Source of the DNA: Fasciolopsis buskii
Taxonomy: Eukaryota; Platyhelminthes; Trematoda; Plagiorchiida; Fasciolidae
Assembly (NCBI GenBank): GCA_008360955.1
Contig: LUCM01002853.1
Span: forward strand, 373,751-437,750
DNA: 64,000 nt
Direction: 5' to 3'
The notes under the pieces are model-generated. The model was given only the letters and a program-made list of their open reading frames with translations, had not been told where the DNA came from and ran no database searches. A program made the position numbers and the translations under genes. This document shows positions 33,440-46,681 of the stretch, piece after piece (within the stretch, counting starts at the first letter, position 1; each line of letters begins with the position of its first letter).

Positions 33440-34480
33440 CATATTTTTCACATTTGGCCAAATGGACCGTTCCAGCCCGATTGGATATGCCCATTATAAA
33501 GATGCGAGATAAAGAGGTCTGTGAGAACTTTCGAGTGATCAGCCTCAGTGATGTTACTTCAAAGATTTTTGGTGCGTTGTAGTTAAGCCGTGTCCCTGAG
33601 GTAGGAGATCAACGCACTTGCCCGAACTAAAAAGGATCTCGCCATGTCAGCGGTTATGTGGATCAAATCTTTCCAACATACCGAAAGGTGGAGCACCGCA
33701 ATGAAGCTGCTTAATCACTTTCGGAGCCGTCTTTGAATCCAGACCATTATTCCATTTGATGGAATAGCTGAAAAGTTTGTACCGCTCATTCACTGGCGTC
33801 AGGGTCCGTAGAGAGTCCATGGATTTCACATTCAGTACCAGAATTAGACAGGGCTGCCCCCTCTTGACGGTCCTGCTCAATGGTGCCAATGAATGGACAA
33901 GTAGTAAAACATTGATCAACAACAGTATTCAGCCCAGTCAGGAAATGCACATCACTGACCTGGAGTTCGCGGATGATATTACTGTGCTAGTCAACATTGC
34001 GCTGTAACCAGTTCTGTGCGGGCTTGACATGTTCGGGAATCCCATTAGGCTGTAAGTGAATCCAACTAAAAATGGAGCCTTAACAACCCTTCTAGGTTCG
34101 TTAGTTCTATAGCTGTTCATCGGCGGCCAAGTAGTCAAATACCTAGACTCAATTCTTTTTCCGAACGGCCAGGAAAAGTGGTATTATGAACCGACAGTAC
34201 CAGAAGAGCCTTATTGGAATTATGGAGGACGCCCTAAGCTCGCAGCGAAGTCAATCCGATTCTTATTTATCCCCAAGTGCGGAGAGTGGCTGCTGAGAAC
34301 TGTAGATTCTTCGAAGTTTGGAAGGTTCCGATCACGGGTGTCTCAAAAAATCCTCAAAGTAAGCGATTGTGGTGGACTGTGTAATCAGGAAGTAAGGCGA
34401 TGATACCCTGACACCTGCAAACTCGCCGTCCATCTCTAACGTGATTTGACTGTGCCATGGGGCGGCCTTAATGAAACCTA
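33440..34480 (+). mobile_element. LINE E, RT remnant
   Basis: RT blocks on the plus strand: MPIIKMRDKEVCENFRVISL and SDVTSKIFGAL near 33490-33580, RIRQGCPLLTVLLNGANEW near 33843, ITDLEFADDITVLVN near 33951 (FADD variant), and VVKYLDSILFPNGQ near 34133. They are in the right order with frameshifts. It belongs with LINE A and C rather than the RTE copies, judging from FADD and the thumb motif. It has no intact frame. Confidence 0.75.
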
Positions 34481-37074
34481 ACTAAGTGGACGCCTTACTC
34501 TGCCCCTTGGCTCCTTGAAGTTGTCGGCTTGGTGGACTTTCCAAAATGCGGCCCAATATCATAGAAATACGTTGATTTTCTGGGCTTCGATCAGTTAACG
34601 AAGCTAAGCAATAAAAGGACACTAGATCGCGACCTGCGATGACCTCACTTGGAATAGCCATGTATGGGCATCAGTAGTCCGTAAAATCCGTGAAACCCAC
34701 CTACCCCCTCGTAGAAGGTAGCCGTGTTAGGATAAAAGCATATAAGACGACGGCTGCCTGCGGCTTACATCACTTGCCGCAGACGGTGGATGACACGTCG
34801 ATTTGCAGTAACTGTGTTACAGCCCAAGCGGTTCACGTGACTACGAGAACAACCAACACCTGCTAGGCTACGTTTGGTTAGCGTGTAAATTTCGTAAGCG
34901 TAGCCCTACTAACAGTTGTCAAGGCAATAGTATTAGCTTGGCTTTTGGGTCGAAGCTATAGTTCCATCCGTGACTTATCATTACAACCAGCACGTTAGAC
35001 ACCATTCAAACTCCAAGCGTCGAACCTACCAGCGACTCTTCAATCTCACTGGAAATACGCTAACACCAAAGTGTCAGTCTTTATTCTTTCGACCCATGGG
35101 CTAATGCTCTGCATACGTTTACTGATGATAGATCCACAAATTTAATGCCTTAGTGCCAGTATGACATATGTATATTTAACCCAATGTTTCTACTACACAC
35201 CAGCTGACTGATAACTTGCTGTCTACTTTTCACACAACTCCGATGATCAGTCAGCTGTCGATACCTAACCTCTTTTATTCATTATAGTGTGAAATCAATG
35301 ACGAACTCCATATATGGTGCGGTATACCAGGTATCAGTTTTCGGCTTTTCAGGACAGGTTCCCGACATGTTGGTAGCTTATTCGCACTGGAAATTTTGCT
35401 ATTTAGGAATCATCAGGTAGGGATAATCACAGAAATTTCACGTTGAAATAACAAAACCTAGCAGGCGGGGCGCCGCTCCAAGCCATTGGCGCTGTCTTCT
35501 GGTCCACACTGAGCTAACGAGGTAACCAGGGTGCACTAATCTATCTGAGGTTAAGCTTTTGATGAAGGAAGTTGTGAATGGTTCCTAACGAAATACCGAT
35601 GGCCTCCTCCAACTCCTCCACAGTCACTCGCACATCCACCTCTGCCATCGTACCTATAACAGTAATGCTGTCTTCAGTGTTAGTCTCGCGCGGGTCGACC
35701 ACGCCATACTTCGTCATCCACCGTCTGGAATCAGCACTATCAGCAGACAGTATGCGTTAGATGAAGTACGTACTTTTACTGTAAATAACTTTTGTATTCT
35801 TGAGAAAAAAGCGCTTCTTGATGGCATTGCCTAAGTTCTCAAACTGCATAGAATCCTATGGCTTGTATGCTGCGCTACGTTCTTAGAAGCAGGTTCAGAA
35901 TTAACCGGAGTCACCGGAACTTGTAACATTACGCCGTACTAGGTTCATGTTTCGTTCGACTGATAGTTCTACTTTGGTGTTCTCTTACTTTCCCCGTTTT
36001 AGCACAAGAACTGTATCCTTCCTATAACATTCACGAATCCAAAGAAAATACGAGAAAGCCCGGGATCATTCCAATTGACGTTTCAGCTAGGTAAACCAGT
36101 TAAATGCTGAATTGGTCCACCTACGAAAATTCTTCGATCTCGGCGGGATTCGGATCCACGCAAGGACATATTTTTGCAGAAAAATCGGTTCTGCATTTGT
36201 GAAAGTCTACCAACCGGAAATCCTAACAAATTGTACCCATGAATGCTGACTGGTGGATGCTGGCTGATTAATAGGGGAATGAATCCTGCTCCGGCAGTCA
36301 AATTGCCAAGAGCTCACACTGGTGGATCCTTTGCGGTTGTGCAATTTGGGCAGATAATCATTTACCCTTGGATGAAATGCTCGAACGCCGTTCGACGTAG
36401 TCTCCTAGTTCAGAAAGCAGAGCGTAAGCGGTACAAATGCTTGGGTTGTGCTCGAGCGTGGACGACAAACTTTTCACAGTTAGATCAATTCTGCGTTTGT
36501 GAAAAATCTCCCAACCAAACTTCAAAAATAAAACCAATCCTACTGCTTCATCCTTTAGTTTAAATGTGAAAGCTAAGTTATGGCGAAATTCTTGTCCATC
36601 TTTTCGTTAAGCCAATGTGTCTATTGGTTATTTGCCAGAAAACTAACAGTAGTTTATACCTCGAATCCTTAGTGGTCCGTCACTAATCGGGAATCATTTG
36701 TTTCCACTGACTCTTGAGAGAGAACTTCAGTTTGACCGTCACAAATTTCATTTTCCTAAAGACGTCTTCTTGTACTTATCTAAATAAGACACACGCTTGT
36801 GTGCTCTCTATGTATTTCATCGGTTTTCCAAGTTACTACCCGATTGCCTTGTCTTGCCTGTTGGCTTTCAAATACATGTGATTTAAGTCGTTTCATCATG
36901 AAAACTGGGCACTCAAGTTGATTCGTTGCTACACTAGCCAAATGATTCGTTCGGTTTGCCTCTGGAGTCTAGCCGTCTAGTTACGATTCGTTATCACTTG
37001 GTGCCTAGTGGCCAGAGGAATATCGCGATCTCATTCTAGTTGTACTGTTCCAATGCATTAAAGATTAGGTACAG
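34481..37074. other. no recognisable gene
   Basis: No supported exon. The plus frame at 36243-36563 has no known motif. Two related segments of about 40 bases, with ttctgcatttgtgaaagtct at about 36188 and ttctgcgtttgtgaaaaatc at about 36489, form a diverged direct repeat 300 bases apart. Confidence 0.35.
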
Positions 37075-37374
37075 TCAAACTCTTCATTTGTGTTTATTGA
37101 TTTCGGCTTGTTATCGAAGGTCCATCGTCACATGACCACCGGTAGTCAATTAAAGGAATCGGTTTCTCTTATCGAAACAAAACTTCATAGCTTGTCATGC
37201 CGAAAACAATCTCTGCCGTTCACGTTTGCCGCGATCACCTCATTTCTTGACTTGGTACCGCTACGCGGCGATCTTCTGAAGGAATGTTCACATCCGAGAA
37301 GAAAATCAAAGTCCCGAATCTCGGTGGTTATATCAGAACTTGAGCATCATGCGTATTCTGAGAACCTCAGAAAG
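37075..37374 (+). CDS. candidate internal exon, unrecognised
   Basis: A 300-base open segment, phase 0 at both ends, between acceptor gattaggtacag (ending 37074) and donor GTGAAC (from 37375). It encodes 100 residues, including GSQLKESVSLIETKLHSLSC, PFTFAAITSFLDLVPLRGDL and ISVVISELEHHAYSENLRK. The alternation of hydrophobic and polar residues suggests a helical soluble protein. I do not recognise it, and no partner exons were found nearby. The frame continues only five codons beyond the donor to a stop. Confidence 0.45.
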
Positions 37375-38214
37375 GTGAACAAAGCCTGACTTGTATGCAT
37401 TTTTCTGAATTCCATTGAATCTATTCATTCCGCTTCCAAAAACATCACAATAAATTTTAAAATGATTAGAACGTTATGGATATTCAGCAGTAGGGGAACC
37501 CGGACCAAACTTAGACGTCTTCCACTTGCAAATGTGACAGACGTACTATTACACCAGTTGCAAGATCTCATAAGACGTGTTGGACAAACTGAAATCAGGA
37601 TATATATATATATATCCCCTCCAATGAATTTATAATCTACTTATTTTCAGTCTTAGGAAGTTTGTTGTGATTTTCATGTCTTTTGTCGTGCAGTGTGGAC
37701 AGAGAACTCTTCGCATAAACGCAGGACAGGATTACACTTGCTTCTCAACCGTCTTAGGAACTTGGGCGCGAACGCATGACAAATGGGTGTAAATCGAATT
37801 TCCTATCCGTTACGTAACTGGAGTGGTTCTCAAAAATTTATCGAAAATCAACACAGCATGCGTGTCTATCGTATTTATCAACGGAATTGGAATTCCGCAC
37901 ATTTTTTGTACCGGATGAAGAAATCCCGAAAGAGGACACTTTATTAGTTAGATGCGACTTCATTGCGAACAATCTAACAGAACTTCGCTACTTGATGGTT
38001 TTCAGTAGTAAAAATCAAATACAACTCTAAAACGGTTCAGCATACAGTATCAAAATCCAAGTAGCCTGTTGGGTCCGCAGTTTGTTCGCTTCCTAACGAA
38101 TAAGCCATCCTCACCGGGAAGTTGGTCACCCGGTGCAAATGGATGCACGACCTTCAAAATCCAGTGGTGAATATGTGAACAGATTTGGTGTTGATAAACC
38201 GTTGAGAACTAGTT
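37375..38214. other. no recognisable gene; short (TA)n
   Basis: A TA run lies at about 37601-37615. No other feature seen. Confidence 0.4.
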
Positions 38215-38310
38215 CAATTACGTAGCATGTAGGACATTCACTTCACAACCGTTTGCCATGTGGTTGCACCCAAGTTCTTAAGATGGTTGAAACGAAGGTG
38301 TAGTCCTGTC
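38215..38310 (+). mobile_element. SINE family 4, degenerate copy
   Basis: Head gtagcatgtaggacattcac, B-box-like gtggttgcaccc, and a tail block taagatggttgaaacgaagg, similar to the family 4 copies at 40.7 and 49.4 kb. Confidence 0.4.
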
Positions 38311-40215
38311 CTGGGTTTCGGCGACAAACTCCCTGTTCAATTTGTATAAAACGTCACCTGATAATCGGATTATTTGCCCTAATTCTGCTGTGAGGTCGTC
38401 CAAAGATTTGGAATCTGTCGGCCACTGACTACGTTCGGGTCAAAAGTTTATCCTGAAACAGTATTTCGAATTTCGACCTAAGTCCACCTCATCCATTTAT
38501 ATTTGAATCGATGCGCATATGGTGAATGTATGGTAATCAATAGTCTTGGAGGACTTGTATATACTTGGTTGCTGGTTAATATTACAACAAATGAGTAACA
38601 AGTGTCATGCATCATAGCATCATGCGTATACTCCTCTCAGGGGTAGCCACGTAAGTTTTCTAGACTGAAACAAAAAACATTGGCTGTAAATAACCTAATA
38701 ATGTGCGATATGACGAAAAAACTGTGTCCTTTTGACTTGTGGCATTCTTCGAACAAGCATTTGAGCAAATGGAGATCATCCATGAACTACTTACAGAACC
38801 TCAGCGAATTGCTTCATTTTCACGAAAAATCTGATGTTTTTATTGTCCTTATAAACTCGCCTCGATTGAGTGTTTGATGAAGTAAGACGGGGAGAGATTC
38901 TCAAAGGCCCACGTGGCGATAAGAATGCATTCACCATTTTTTGAACATTAATATATTCTTAAATTGTGGACAGCAAAAGCAAGAGTGGACCAAGCTGGAA
39001 GTAAGAAATTTGTGNGGAATTGCGAATTGATATTTCTCACCAGAATCGAATGTGTAGCATGAGTAGTGTGCATGGAAGCTGTTGGTCGGCGAGTGCACAG
39101 AAGAAGCAGAACTGTGATTCGTTGATAATTGTTCGTCAGTTGGGCTGAGCGAACGTTAGGAAGGAGGGCAGAATGCGCGAGAATATACATATGTATATAT
39201 AGTAGGAGCAAGTAGTATCTGGATGAGTGAACAAAATTTGCCCGGGAGCCCGCGACTGATTTTTCCATTTTTTTCGTATGATTTTCCTGCTGATATATAT
39301 TGATATATGTATATATTTTTTTATATATTTATAGATATAACTTCTTCTCATCAAAATTTTCACGGTAATTCTCATTTCTTTCATCGTTTTTCTCATTTTC
39401 ATCTCGCTCTTCTTCTTTAACACTACGAATTAATTTGACTTCTATGAAATTCGTTTACTTTCAAGCAACATTCTATTTTACCTCAAATTTTCTTTTTCCC
39501 ATTCTTTATTTCTTTTTCTCTGGCCGTCCATGGTCATCCATATTTCCTCTGTGAGCTGAATACTACCTGGCTTCCAATCCCGAATTTTTCGGTTTTTTTG
39601 GGAGACTTTACCATGCCTCTCTTATCGGATGTGCCGAGACACAATTTGGTTGAACGATCTGAGGATCAAGCAACATAACGGCAATTGATGACTGACAGTT
39701 CAATTCAAGCGCCCTTCTGATTGGTCTAGACATCTTGTGCATCCAAAACACTCGTTCTTGTCATTATAGAGCCCCAAGGAATTCCTAACCACGAAAGTCA
39801 TCCTAATTCTTCAGACCATTAATCATTCTGGAAATTCTTTATAAAAACTTGTCAGACCGAAGTGTGATGAAATAAGAAAAGCAATTTGGCCACCAATCAA
39901 TTAAGTTTTGTTCCATCACTTTTGGTTAGGATAGATTTTTCTCTTCACGATCAGTCAATGGATCAGTGAGGACTGGTTCCTTGTTATTACCCCTATTGAT
40001 TTGTATGGGACAACATTTCTCAATTTATAGCTGTCGGATGATTATGGCTGGCTTGAAATTATGTCGTCTTATTATTTTACCGGCCAGAGGCTCGAACACT
40101 TCACTGTTAAGGGACAGATGACTTAAGAATTCGGGCAGTTGTCATGGGCCGAGAAATTGGAAGGAAACACCAAATCCCCGTTAATTGGTCAACATCCTCG
40201 ACCCGGCCAACCGAC
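38311..40215. other. no recognisable gene; contains one unresolved base
   Basis: Non-coding. A single N is present at 39015. The stretch around 39180-39330 is rich in TA steps. No gene supported. Confidence 0.4.
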
Positions 40216-40566
40216 CTAAATGATCTTGAACAAAGGAACACCTTGACCGGGAGAATACGAGACCGTTAGGGTTGATGTTCGTTTTGTGCACGTCCACAGA
40301 ATGTGTGCCTCTTTGTACGCCGTCCTGTGAGGAAGGTAATAGTTGGAAGATGGTTCGGAGCGTTCAGTAGATCGCAGGGAAAAAATGGAGATTTCAGCCA
40401 GTGGGCTGGCTTGTGTAGGTGCAGTCAGATTAAAGTTCCGAGGTTCACGAGACAGTTGGTGATATAGCACACTGCCGCAGTCAGTGGCGTGCATGCACTC
40501 CAGACTTTTATTCTTCTGCTTGGTAATCATTTTTCTTGGTTCTTCTTTCGTTTGGTTAGGCGGCAT
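40216..40566 (-). other. unassigned 116-codon open frame
   Basis: A minus-strand frame with a start ATG and a basic N-terminus (PPNQTKEEPRKMITKQKNK) and no recognisable domain. Composition is neutral and splice support is absent. It could be a repeat-derived frame or an exon of the minus-strand locus to its right. I do not assign a function. Confidence 0.25.
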
Positions 40567-40689
40567 GTGAGATATTAGCCAGAATCAGTTCATGTTGGTT
40601 CAAGATTAGTGAAAAAATTTGAGACATGAATACGATGTGTTGATGTAGTCCATCATTATCGGACAGGAAAACTGGGACCAGGGCGGTTC

Positions 40690-40895
40690 AAACGAAGCCG
40701 GATTTCATGAAATAATTCACCGTGTGATATCATCGCTCAGCTTAACATTACGAAACCATGGAAGCAGTGTACAGCTGTTTCATCTTTGTTAGGAATCGTC
40801 AGCAGTGCATATTGACGCGTTCGAACTGGGACGCGAACCCGGGACGAACGATTTCGAGTCGAAAGCCTTAGCCATTACGCTACCCGGTAGGTTCT
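40690..40895 (-). mobile_element. SINE family 4 copy
   Basis: Minus strand: tRNA-like head ccgggtagcgtaatggctaa (A-box tagcgtaatgg), B-box cgggttcgcgtccc, then a tail with gacgattcctaacaaagatg and aaacagctgtacactgcttc, ending with gatatcacacggtgaattat. The tail recurs at 48.5, 49.3 and 49.5 kb. Confidence 0.65.
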
Positions 40896-41950
40896 GAACG
40901 GTTTGTTTAACTTCAACACATAATGTTGCACCTATCAGAGTTGAGCGACGATGTCATATGGTGAATTGTTTTATGATGACATTCAATCTCCCATCACGAA
41001 CACATACGAAGCTTGATTTGACAAACACAAAGAGATGTGCGGAACGCGCACGTTCGGTTAAAAAGGAAATTATCAATCAACCGGGACAAAACTCAATGAG
41101 TATCCGGAATCCGTCTGGATCCTGACATCGATCGTAGCGACCGGGAAATTACTTATAACGGGTGCACAAACAAAAGACAGAAAGTGAAGATAAGATATTT
41201 CATCCTGGACAGGATGGGTAACGAAAACCAGCACTGTTAGTATGATTGTAGAAGAAAAACTGATTTTACTTGACAATTTATGGCACTGGTTCGAATCAGG
41301 TAACAGTCATGTGATAGTCTAGACATAACAGTCTCGGAAAAATTTTTGGAATATCTATATCGTTTCTATACAGTGTACAACATAATAGACAAGTCATATA
41401 TCAGAAGACACGATCACATATTCATGGAATGCACGTTTGTGACCCTACTGGCAATCTACGTGAAAACGTTCAGTAATTGTTAACTGGGGATACATAGTAA
41501 AAATCCGAAGTCTCCGCTCACTTTACCGGACCAAAGACCACCTTGAATCCAGAACTGGAAAGCAGCAGGACTAGTATTAGTGAAACGCTAAACAGGGATA
41601 TGGAAGCGATATATGGAAAACTTCAGCTACTTAAAAAGCAAGATATATCCTGGTCAGGTGAACAAACTTGTGTTCACTATTCACTGTCTCTACCTACTTT
41701 CCGTGTAGTATCATAGTGCGCTGTTTTATGTAGTATGATGCTGCGTTGAATTGCACTGTATTGCTCCATAATGTATTGTGTTGTATTGCACTATAACATT
41801 TATTGGATTATTAACTTTTCTAAGTTAGAAAACTTATATATTTCAGCCAGTCACTAAGAATGTCAGAAAACCTGCGCTGTCAAATTGGAAACAGATGAAT
41901 AAGTGTAAACTAGGAGAAATACCTTCAGCTGGGGAGAGCAGAAAGGTGTT
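40896..41950. other. no recognisable gene
   Basis: The minus frame 41073-41276 (with VFVTHPVQDEISYLHFLSF) could be an exon of the minus-strand locus, but I found no paired splice sites. The rest is AT-rich. Confidence 0.3.
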
Positions 41951-42364
41951 CTACGGAGTTCTTTCAAGAATCCGTTTCCGTTGACCAAAACTCTTGCTCA
42001 ATATGGAGGAAATATGACGACAGAAGAAGCAACCAAATAGCACAAAGGGGACTCCGCTTGAGTATTCGGATTGTGAGTAATTTTCACACAATAGATTATT
42101 TGTTACAATCTTCAGTTTTCCTAGTTCATCAAGAGTTTGGTGATTACTAGTGAAATCTGTGAGTGCTTTGGAGTTTGGAAATTCTGAAGTTGGACAGAAA
42201 AATATGAGTGTCTCTTTGGTTCTCACTTCCAGCACATAATCTTTCATTACGATGAGTAATAGCAGTGTGAATAATAATGATATTATTACTGTAACTATAA
42301 GAGTTATCATTAGATTGGAACGCTTCAATGTTAAACAAGAGGCAGTCTCCTCTTTTTCTCCCAT
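41951..42364 (-). CDS. candidate exon with one membrane segment
   Basis: A minus-strand frame starting at a true ATG (MGEKEETASCLTLKRSNLM), followed by a strongly hydrophobic run of about 24 residues (ITLIVTVIISLLFTLLLLIV) and then a polar region. This layout fits a type II signal-anchor or an internal membrane helix. It may be a first exon, or an internal exon of the minus-strand locus whose other candidates lie at 42.9-46.9 kb. The later part of the frame, after about residue 85, may be intron. No family recognised. Confidence 0.4.
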   Translation of the reverse strand: MGEKEETASCLTLKRSNLMITLIVTVIISLLFTLLLLIVMKDYVLEVRTKETLIFFCPTSEFPNSKALTDFTSNHQTLDELGKLKIVTNNLLCENYSQSEYSSGVPFVLFGCFFCRHISSILSKSFGQRKRILERTP

Positions 42365-42909
42365 TCTTGTTTCTCCTACCCTTGTTCACTTTTACCATAC
42401 CATACTGTTTGATTTGCTTTAGAATGACTTCAAATGACTCTGTCGGAGTCTGCCGATTAGCATTGTACCATACGCAACAACACTGAATTTATCGTGAGAA
42501 AACGTCTGCTCGCCAAAAGATTCCGATCTAACAGTGTACCATACCTATCGCGCAACAAATAAAAAATTTAAAAAATAGCAGTTTATTACTTCAGACTGCA
42601 TGCAAGGATCCTGTAATGAGTCCATTTGCAAGTCACGTGATGTCATCCGAAGCAGCCTCGCGTTAGCCTGCATAAACAACTAGCCAATGAAAACCGTGAC
42701 GACAAACGGTCGCGAAATCCGAACTGTCCACGAAGGCACCAATCTTGATATCTCCGTTTCTGTATATAAACACAAACTGTAAATGCAACTTGAACATGAT
42801 GCCTTTCCGTTGCAGCCTTTTCGTTATGTTCTTTGCTCAGTTTGAGTTGGATCCATTTCAGTTTCTACTGGTATCAGTTCGTCACTGTGAATAACCGATT
42901 TCTGTTTAC

Positions 42910-43278
42910 TCATGCCAAGTCCACTACAAGTCTGCACATGTACAAACTTCCGCGCATTAAGCTCCGTCCAGTTATAGGCAAGCGGACGGAAACTGATAGA
43001 TAGGGAGAGGACTGAGATGTGAAACTTTCATGTCCAGACATCATGAAATGACCCTCAATCAAGATTATATTTCCAACGAAAACTCTAAGAGAATTACGAT
43101 CTATTATTTCACCAAATTCCTGTTCATTTCTGTTCTCACTAGACCAAATAAAGTTACAGGATAAAGAGTTTCGTGTTACGTTTTCCAATACAAAACCTCT
43201 TTCGACACGAAATGCTGGATGAATGCAACAACCAAGGCTGATAAGATCTACAGATCCGAAGGTCCACGAGAATTGTCG
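42910..43278 (-). CDS. candidate exon, extracellular-looking
   Basis: On the minus strand a frame of 122 codons is open after an acceptor-like gttgttgag (exon from 43278): RQFSWTFGSVDLISLGCCIH, GFVLENVTRNSLSCNFIWSS, SLRVFVGNIILIEGHF, ending at a stop at 42910. An N-glycosylation sequon (NVT) and cysteines suggest an extracellular domain. The order of a W segment, a Cys-rich part, then a hydrophobic strand followed by EG-HF loosely recalls REJ regions of polycystin-like receptors, but this is only a hunch. The acceptor is weak. Confidence 0.4.
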   Translation of the reverse strand, partial: RQFSWTFGSVDLISLGCCIHPAFRVERGFVLENVTRNSLSCNFIWSSENRNEQEFGEIIDRNSLRVFVGNIILIEGHFMMSGHESFTSQSSPYLSVSVRLPITGRSLMRGSLYMCRLVVDLA

Positions 43279-43473
43279 CTCAACAACATTTATTAATCCG
43301 GTTGACCATTACTTTAGTGACTATATCCGCTGACTTTTCGACTGGTGTTATCTACCCATTGTTTTTAGATTTGCCGTTCCGAAATTGGTTGACTTCAGGT
43401 ATGATGTCGATTAGTGAGGCTCAACTACTTGATCTATCACCTTAATAGTCAGATAGGAAATTCAGACGATTTT

Positions 43474-43664
43474 TCAGGGAGGAACCAACATGTAGCCTAA
43501 CATGAGTAATATTAATGATAGTGTTGTTTGCTTTTCGTTTACTACATGAACGTCAGTGATAACGCGGGATATTTTGTCGGAATGTCTAATTATAGCATAC
43601 TGGAGATGTAGTTGATTAACAGTGACACAAGTATATGAATGCCAAAGTAGAGGAAAGGAAACCT
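43474..43664 (-). CDS. candidate exon of minus-strand locus
   Basis: Minus strand. Donor CTGGATCGTG with GTAAGT (exon ending at 43713) and acceptor ttccgtctgaag (exon from 43664) flank a 48-base intron. The phase fits (G plus AG gives Glu), joining FENIALDR to EVSFPLLWHSYTCVTVNQLH and DKISRVITDVHVVNEKQTTL. The upstream part in this frame has a TGA near 43750, so the upstream exon is short or the copy is damaged. The true 3' end of this exon is not determined. Confidence 0.4.
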
Positions 43665-43973
43665 CTTCAGACGGAACAATGGCAAACAAGAACCAGGACA
43701 TTAAACACTTACCACGATCCAGTGCAATGTTCTCAAACGCGACGATGATCTTTAGTAATCAAGGTGAAGCCCGTCCGCTAAAACACATTTTCAAAGTGAT
43801 CGCCCATGAGTACAGTCGACATATTTGCTGACAATCATCGAAACGATCAGGTTAATGGAGACCAATTTTGTCAAAAGCTAGCCTTCGAAGATGTCCATCT
43901 GATGCCTGAGTGGCATTCTTCTAACAGTCATAGGCTCAATATAAGAAGGACCGTTGGTGCACTGATTCCTTAC

Positions 43974-44029
43974 CCGATAAGTTCAGTTTGTCTAGGACGC
44001 TGTTTGCAAAGTATGTTAGTATCCACCTG
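43974..44029 (-). CDS. candidate small exon of minus-strand locus
   Basis: Minus strand. Acceptor tctccgcttag before 44029, and donor GTAAGG after 43974. 56 bases, open in a frame reading RWILTYFANSVLDKLNLS. Good splice signals, but too short to be certain. Confidence 0.3.
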
Positions 44030-46681
44030 CTAAGCGGAGAATCCTTGGTTCTATTTCAACCAGACTTTGGAGGGTTAACTTTCGACCAGTAATCTTTGTA
44101 TGTTACCATCAAAGTGAAGAACATTCAATTAGATTCTTATGTTAAGGAATTCCGATTACATTCAGTTTATTGAACGTGAAAAGGGGTACACTGGATACCA
44201 AGCGAATGTCCCAAGCAGATCAGCCGTCGGAATTTATTAAATTGTAAATCAAATCTGTGTGTGGATGTGGCTTCTGGTCTCACTCAAGCAATTCATATTA
44301 TGGCAGCAAGGCAAACGAGTGGTTCACACTTTTATTAGGTAGGGCAACAAGTCCTAATTCCCAGGCCTTTCCCTACCGTGTTCTCCCCCAAATTATGCTG
44401 ATGCAAGATCCATGTTCTGACTAGCTGAGCATTCCCCGGCCAATTCAAACGTGCACCGAACACCCTTGTTCTCGTTCTTGTGAGCCTACTTGTGGCTTTT
44501 AGTCCGATAGTCCTCAGTGATGACTTGAATCGTCGCTGTCCGCTGAGATCTGGCTAGGCTGCGCTTTGTTGTTATGAGTTGAGCAAGCTTTTTTGACATA
44601 GTATTTTCTACTTTTTGGGTGGCCGCTTCTGATAGGTTCATATCGCCGGGTTAATTATCCTCTCCATTCGTTGCGATCTAATTCTCCCCCACAATGGGAT
44701 AAAATACAGTTTCATATTATCAAACCAATGGTATTTTCCGATTCGCAGGAGAAAGACCTTTGTACAAATTACTATAGCGTATTCCAAAATTTTCACCAAG
44801 CCATTTTCCATTGTAAAAGTCATTCATCTTCTTTGCACTTGTCTCAGAACACTGGAAGAAAACTAAAAACTGGACGACAGCTGTTCAGCATTTGTTTCCG
44901 GCTTATTCTGTCTTTCTTTTGCCTCATGTGACCGCTATCATGCGTGGTTAGTTAACCACAACCATTTCTTCGGCTATCCTGTCAATGAAGCATATATCTT
45001 ATCGTACTGGGATCACAATGGAAGTACAAGGTTCACAGCGGCCCAACAACTGAGTACCGCAGTGGCGTGTGGGGCAGATCTTCGTCTACCGTTGGTTCTC
45101 TTCTTGATCGGGTTCAACGAAGGACCGTTCGGTTTATCGATAATCTCTCCCTGACCTGAAATCACTTGTTCATCCCCGAACATTCGTTACACAGTCTCTT
45201 TTCTATCGCTAATACTTTGTTTCCTGCTTTTCAGAACTCACTTTCGCTAGTTCCTCCTTCTATGACCCTTGGTCTTCTCGTCTTCACACGATAGATCAGC
45301 TCAATCATATCTTCATTCTCCGATGCTGAACTTCTTTAATTCATTCTTCCTTTATTCCTCGGAATGCAAAGTTTTGGAAAACACTTCTTCTCCCCGTTTT
45401 CCAAAGAACCTGCAGCCTTTCTATTTTTCAAAATAGAGTCGGCAAACTGAATCTTGTTTGAATACTCCCCACACACATCCCACCTTACAGGTGGTCTTTT
45501 GATTATGAGGTTTATCCCCCATTTACCACAAATCACGTTGTGCAGTAAAAAAGGAATGCACACACGCATACAGATGTACATGTATGCATACATTCATATA
45601 ATTAGATGTAGATACATTCATACGCATACAGCCACATGGACCTTTAGTAATGAGACCCAAATATATCTGTGCATCTAACGCCTTAATTAAAATGCTCAAG
45701 AGCACTTTTGGCAACGGTATTGAGAGGCGTCGTCATTGTTGTTGTTTTGTAAAATCATAATTCCAGCCCAGCCTCTCTCGCTCTGAGAGACAGGGCTCAC
45801 AATGAATCAATCGATATTGCCAAACTGATCAGATATGCAAAAGCATCCTCGGGAGACCGCTAAATCATTGACAGGAACAAATAAGCCAAGCGGAAGGAAT
45901 ATGAGGTAGGTTAAAAAAGACCGCGCTCAAAGACCCGGAATTGGAATTGAACACAAAGAAATTGACTCCACATTGTCCTGTCGCTGGGCGCACGTTCGGA
46001 CTTGCGTGTTGTGTGTCGGTGTATATGTATGCATGTGTCCGTCCGTAGTCCATATGTTTGTACGTGTGTGTGTGTGTGTGGGTGAAAGCGAGACATGGTT
46101 TGGGAAAGAGTTGCTTTGCCAGCAACCTATTGCGCAAAACACGTGAGCGTCATTTGCATGCTCTTACTATCTTCCCAAGTAGTGCCCATCTTGAGTCAGG
46201 CATGTTTTCGCGATTAATTAACCATTACGCCACAAACCACATAACACACTTGCAAACATACACGTGTGAAAACAAGTATAAACACAACTAACAGGTAAAC
46301 ATATCAACATGACCATGGAAACCAAGCACTGGCGTGGAAAAATCATCAATAGAAAAGCAAGTGATAATCCGTGTGATATTACATTTTGTCCTTGATATTT
46401 TTCTATTACACAATGGTGACTAGTAAAATGAAGTCACTAAATCACAGAAACTGACCACGAAATGAGTGAGAATGAATATTTCTAAGACCGAAAACTTGTA
46501 GACTAAAGTTGCTAACCTGCGAACGCGTAAACTGCTGATTCAGTTTTGCTCACACGTACATCCTTTGCAAACGTAGAGTACAATCCATTCAGGTCACGTG
46601 AACCGAGGTTTCCATATATCAATATGATTAGTGAAACTGCATTCTATTTCGGGAAAATTTCGGTCATATTTTTATACTTAC
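44030..46681. other. no recognisable gene; (GT)n and AC-rich stretches
   Basis: If the minus-strand locus is one gene, this is an intron. It contains a (GT)n run at about 46064-46080 and an imperfect acacgcatacagatgtacat-like low-complexity stretch near 45560. No exon is called. Confidence 0.4.

Noticed and set aside
45865..46142. three minus-strand frames with HTHTHTH
   Set aside because: They are products of the (GT)n run.
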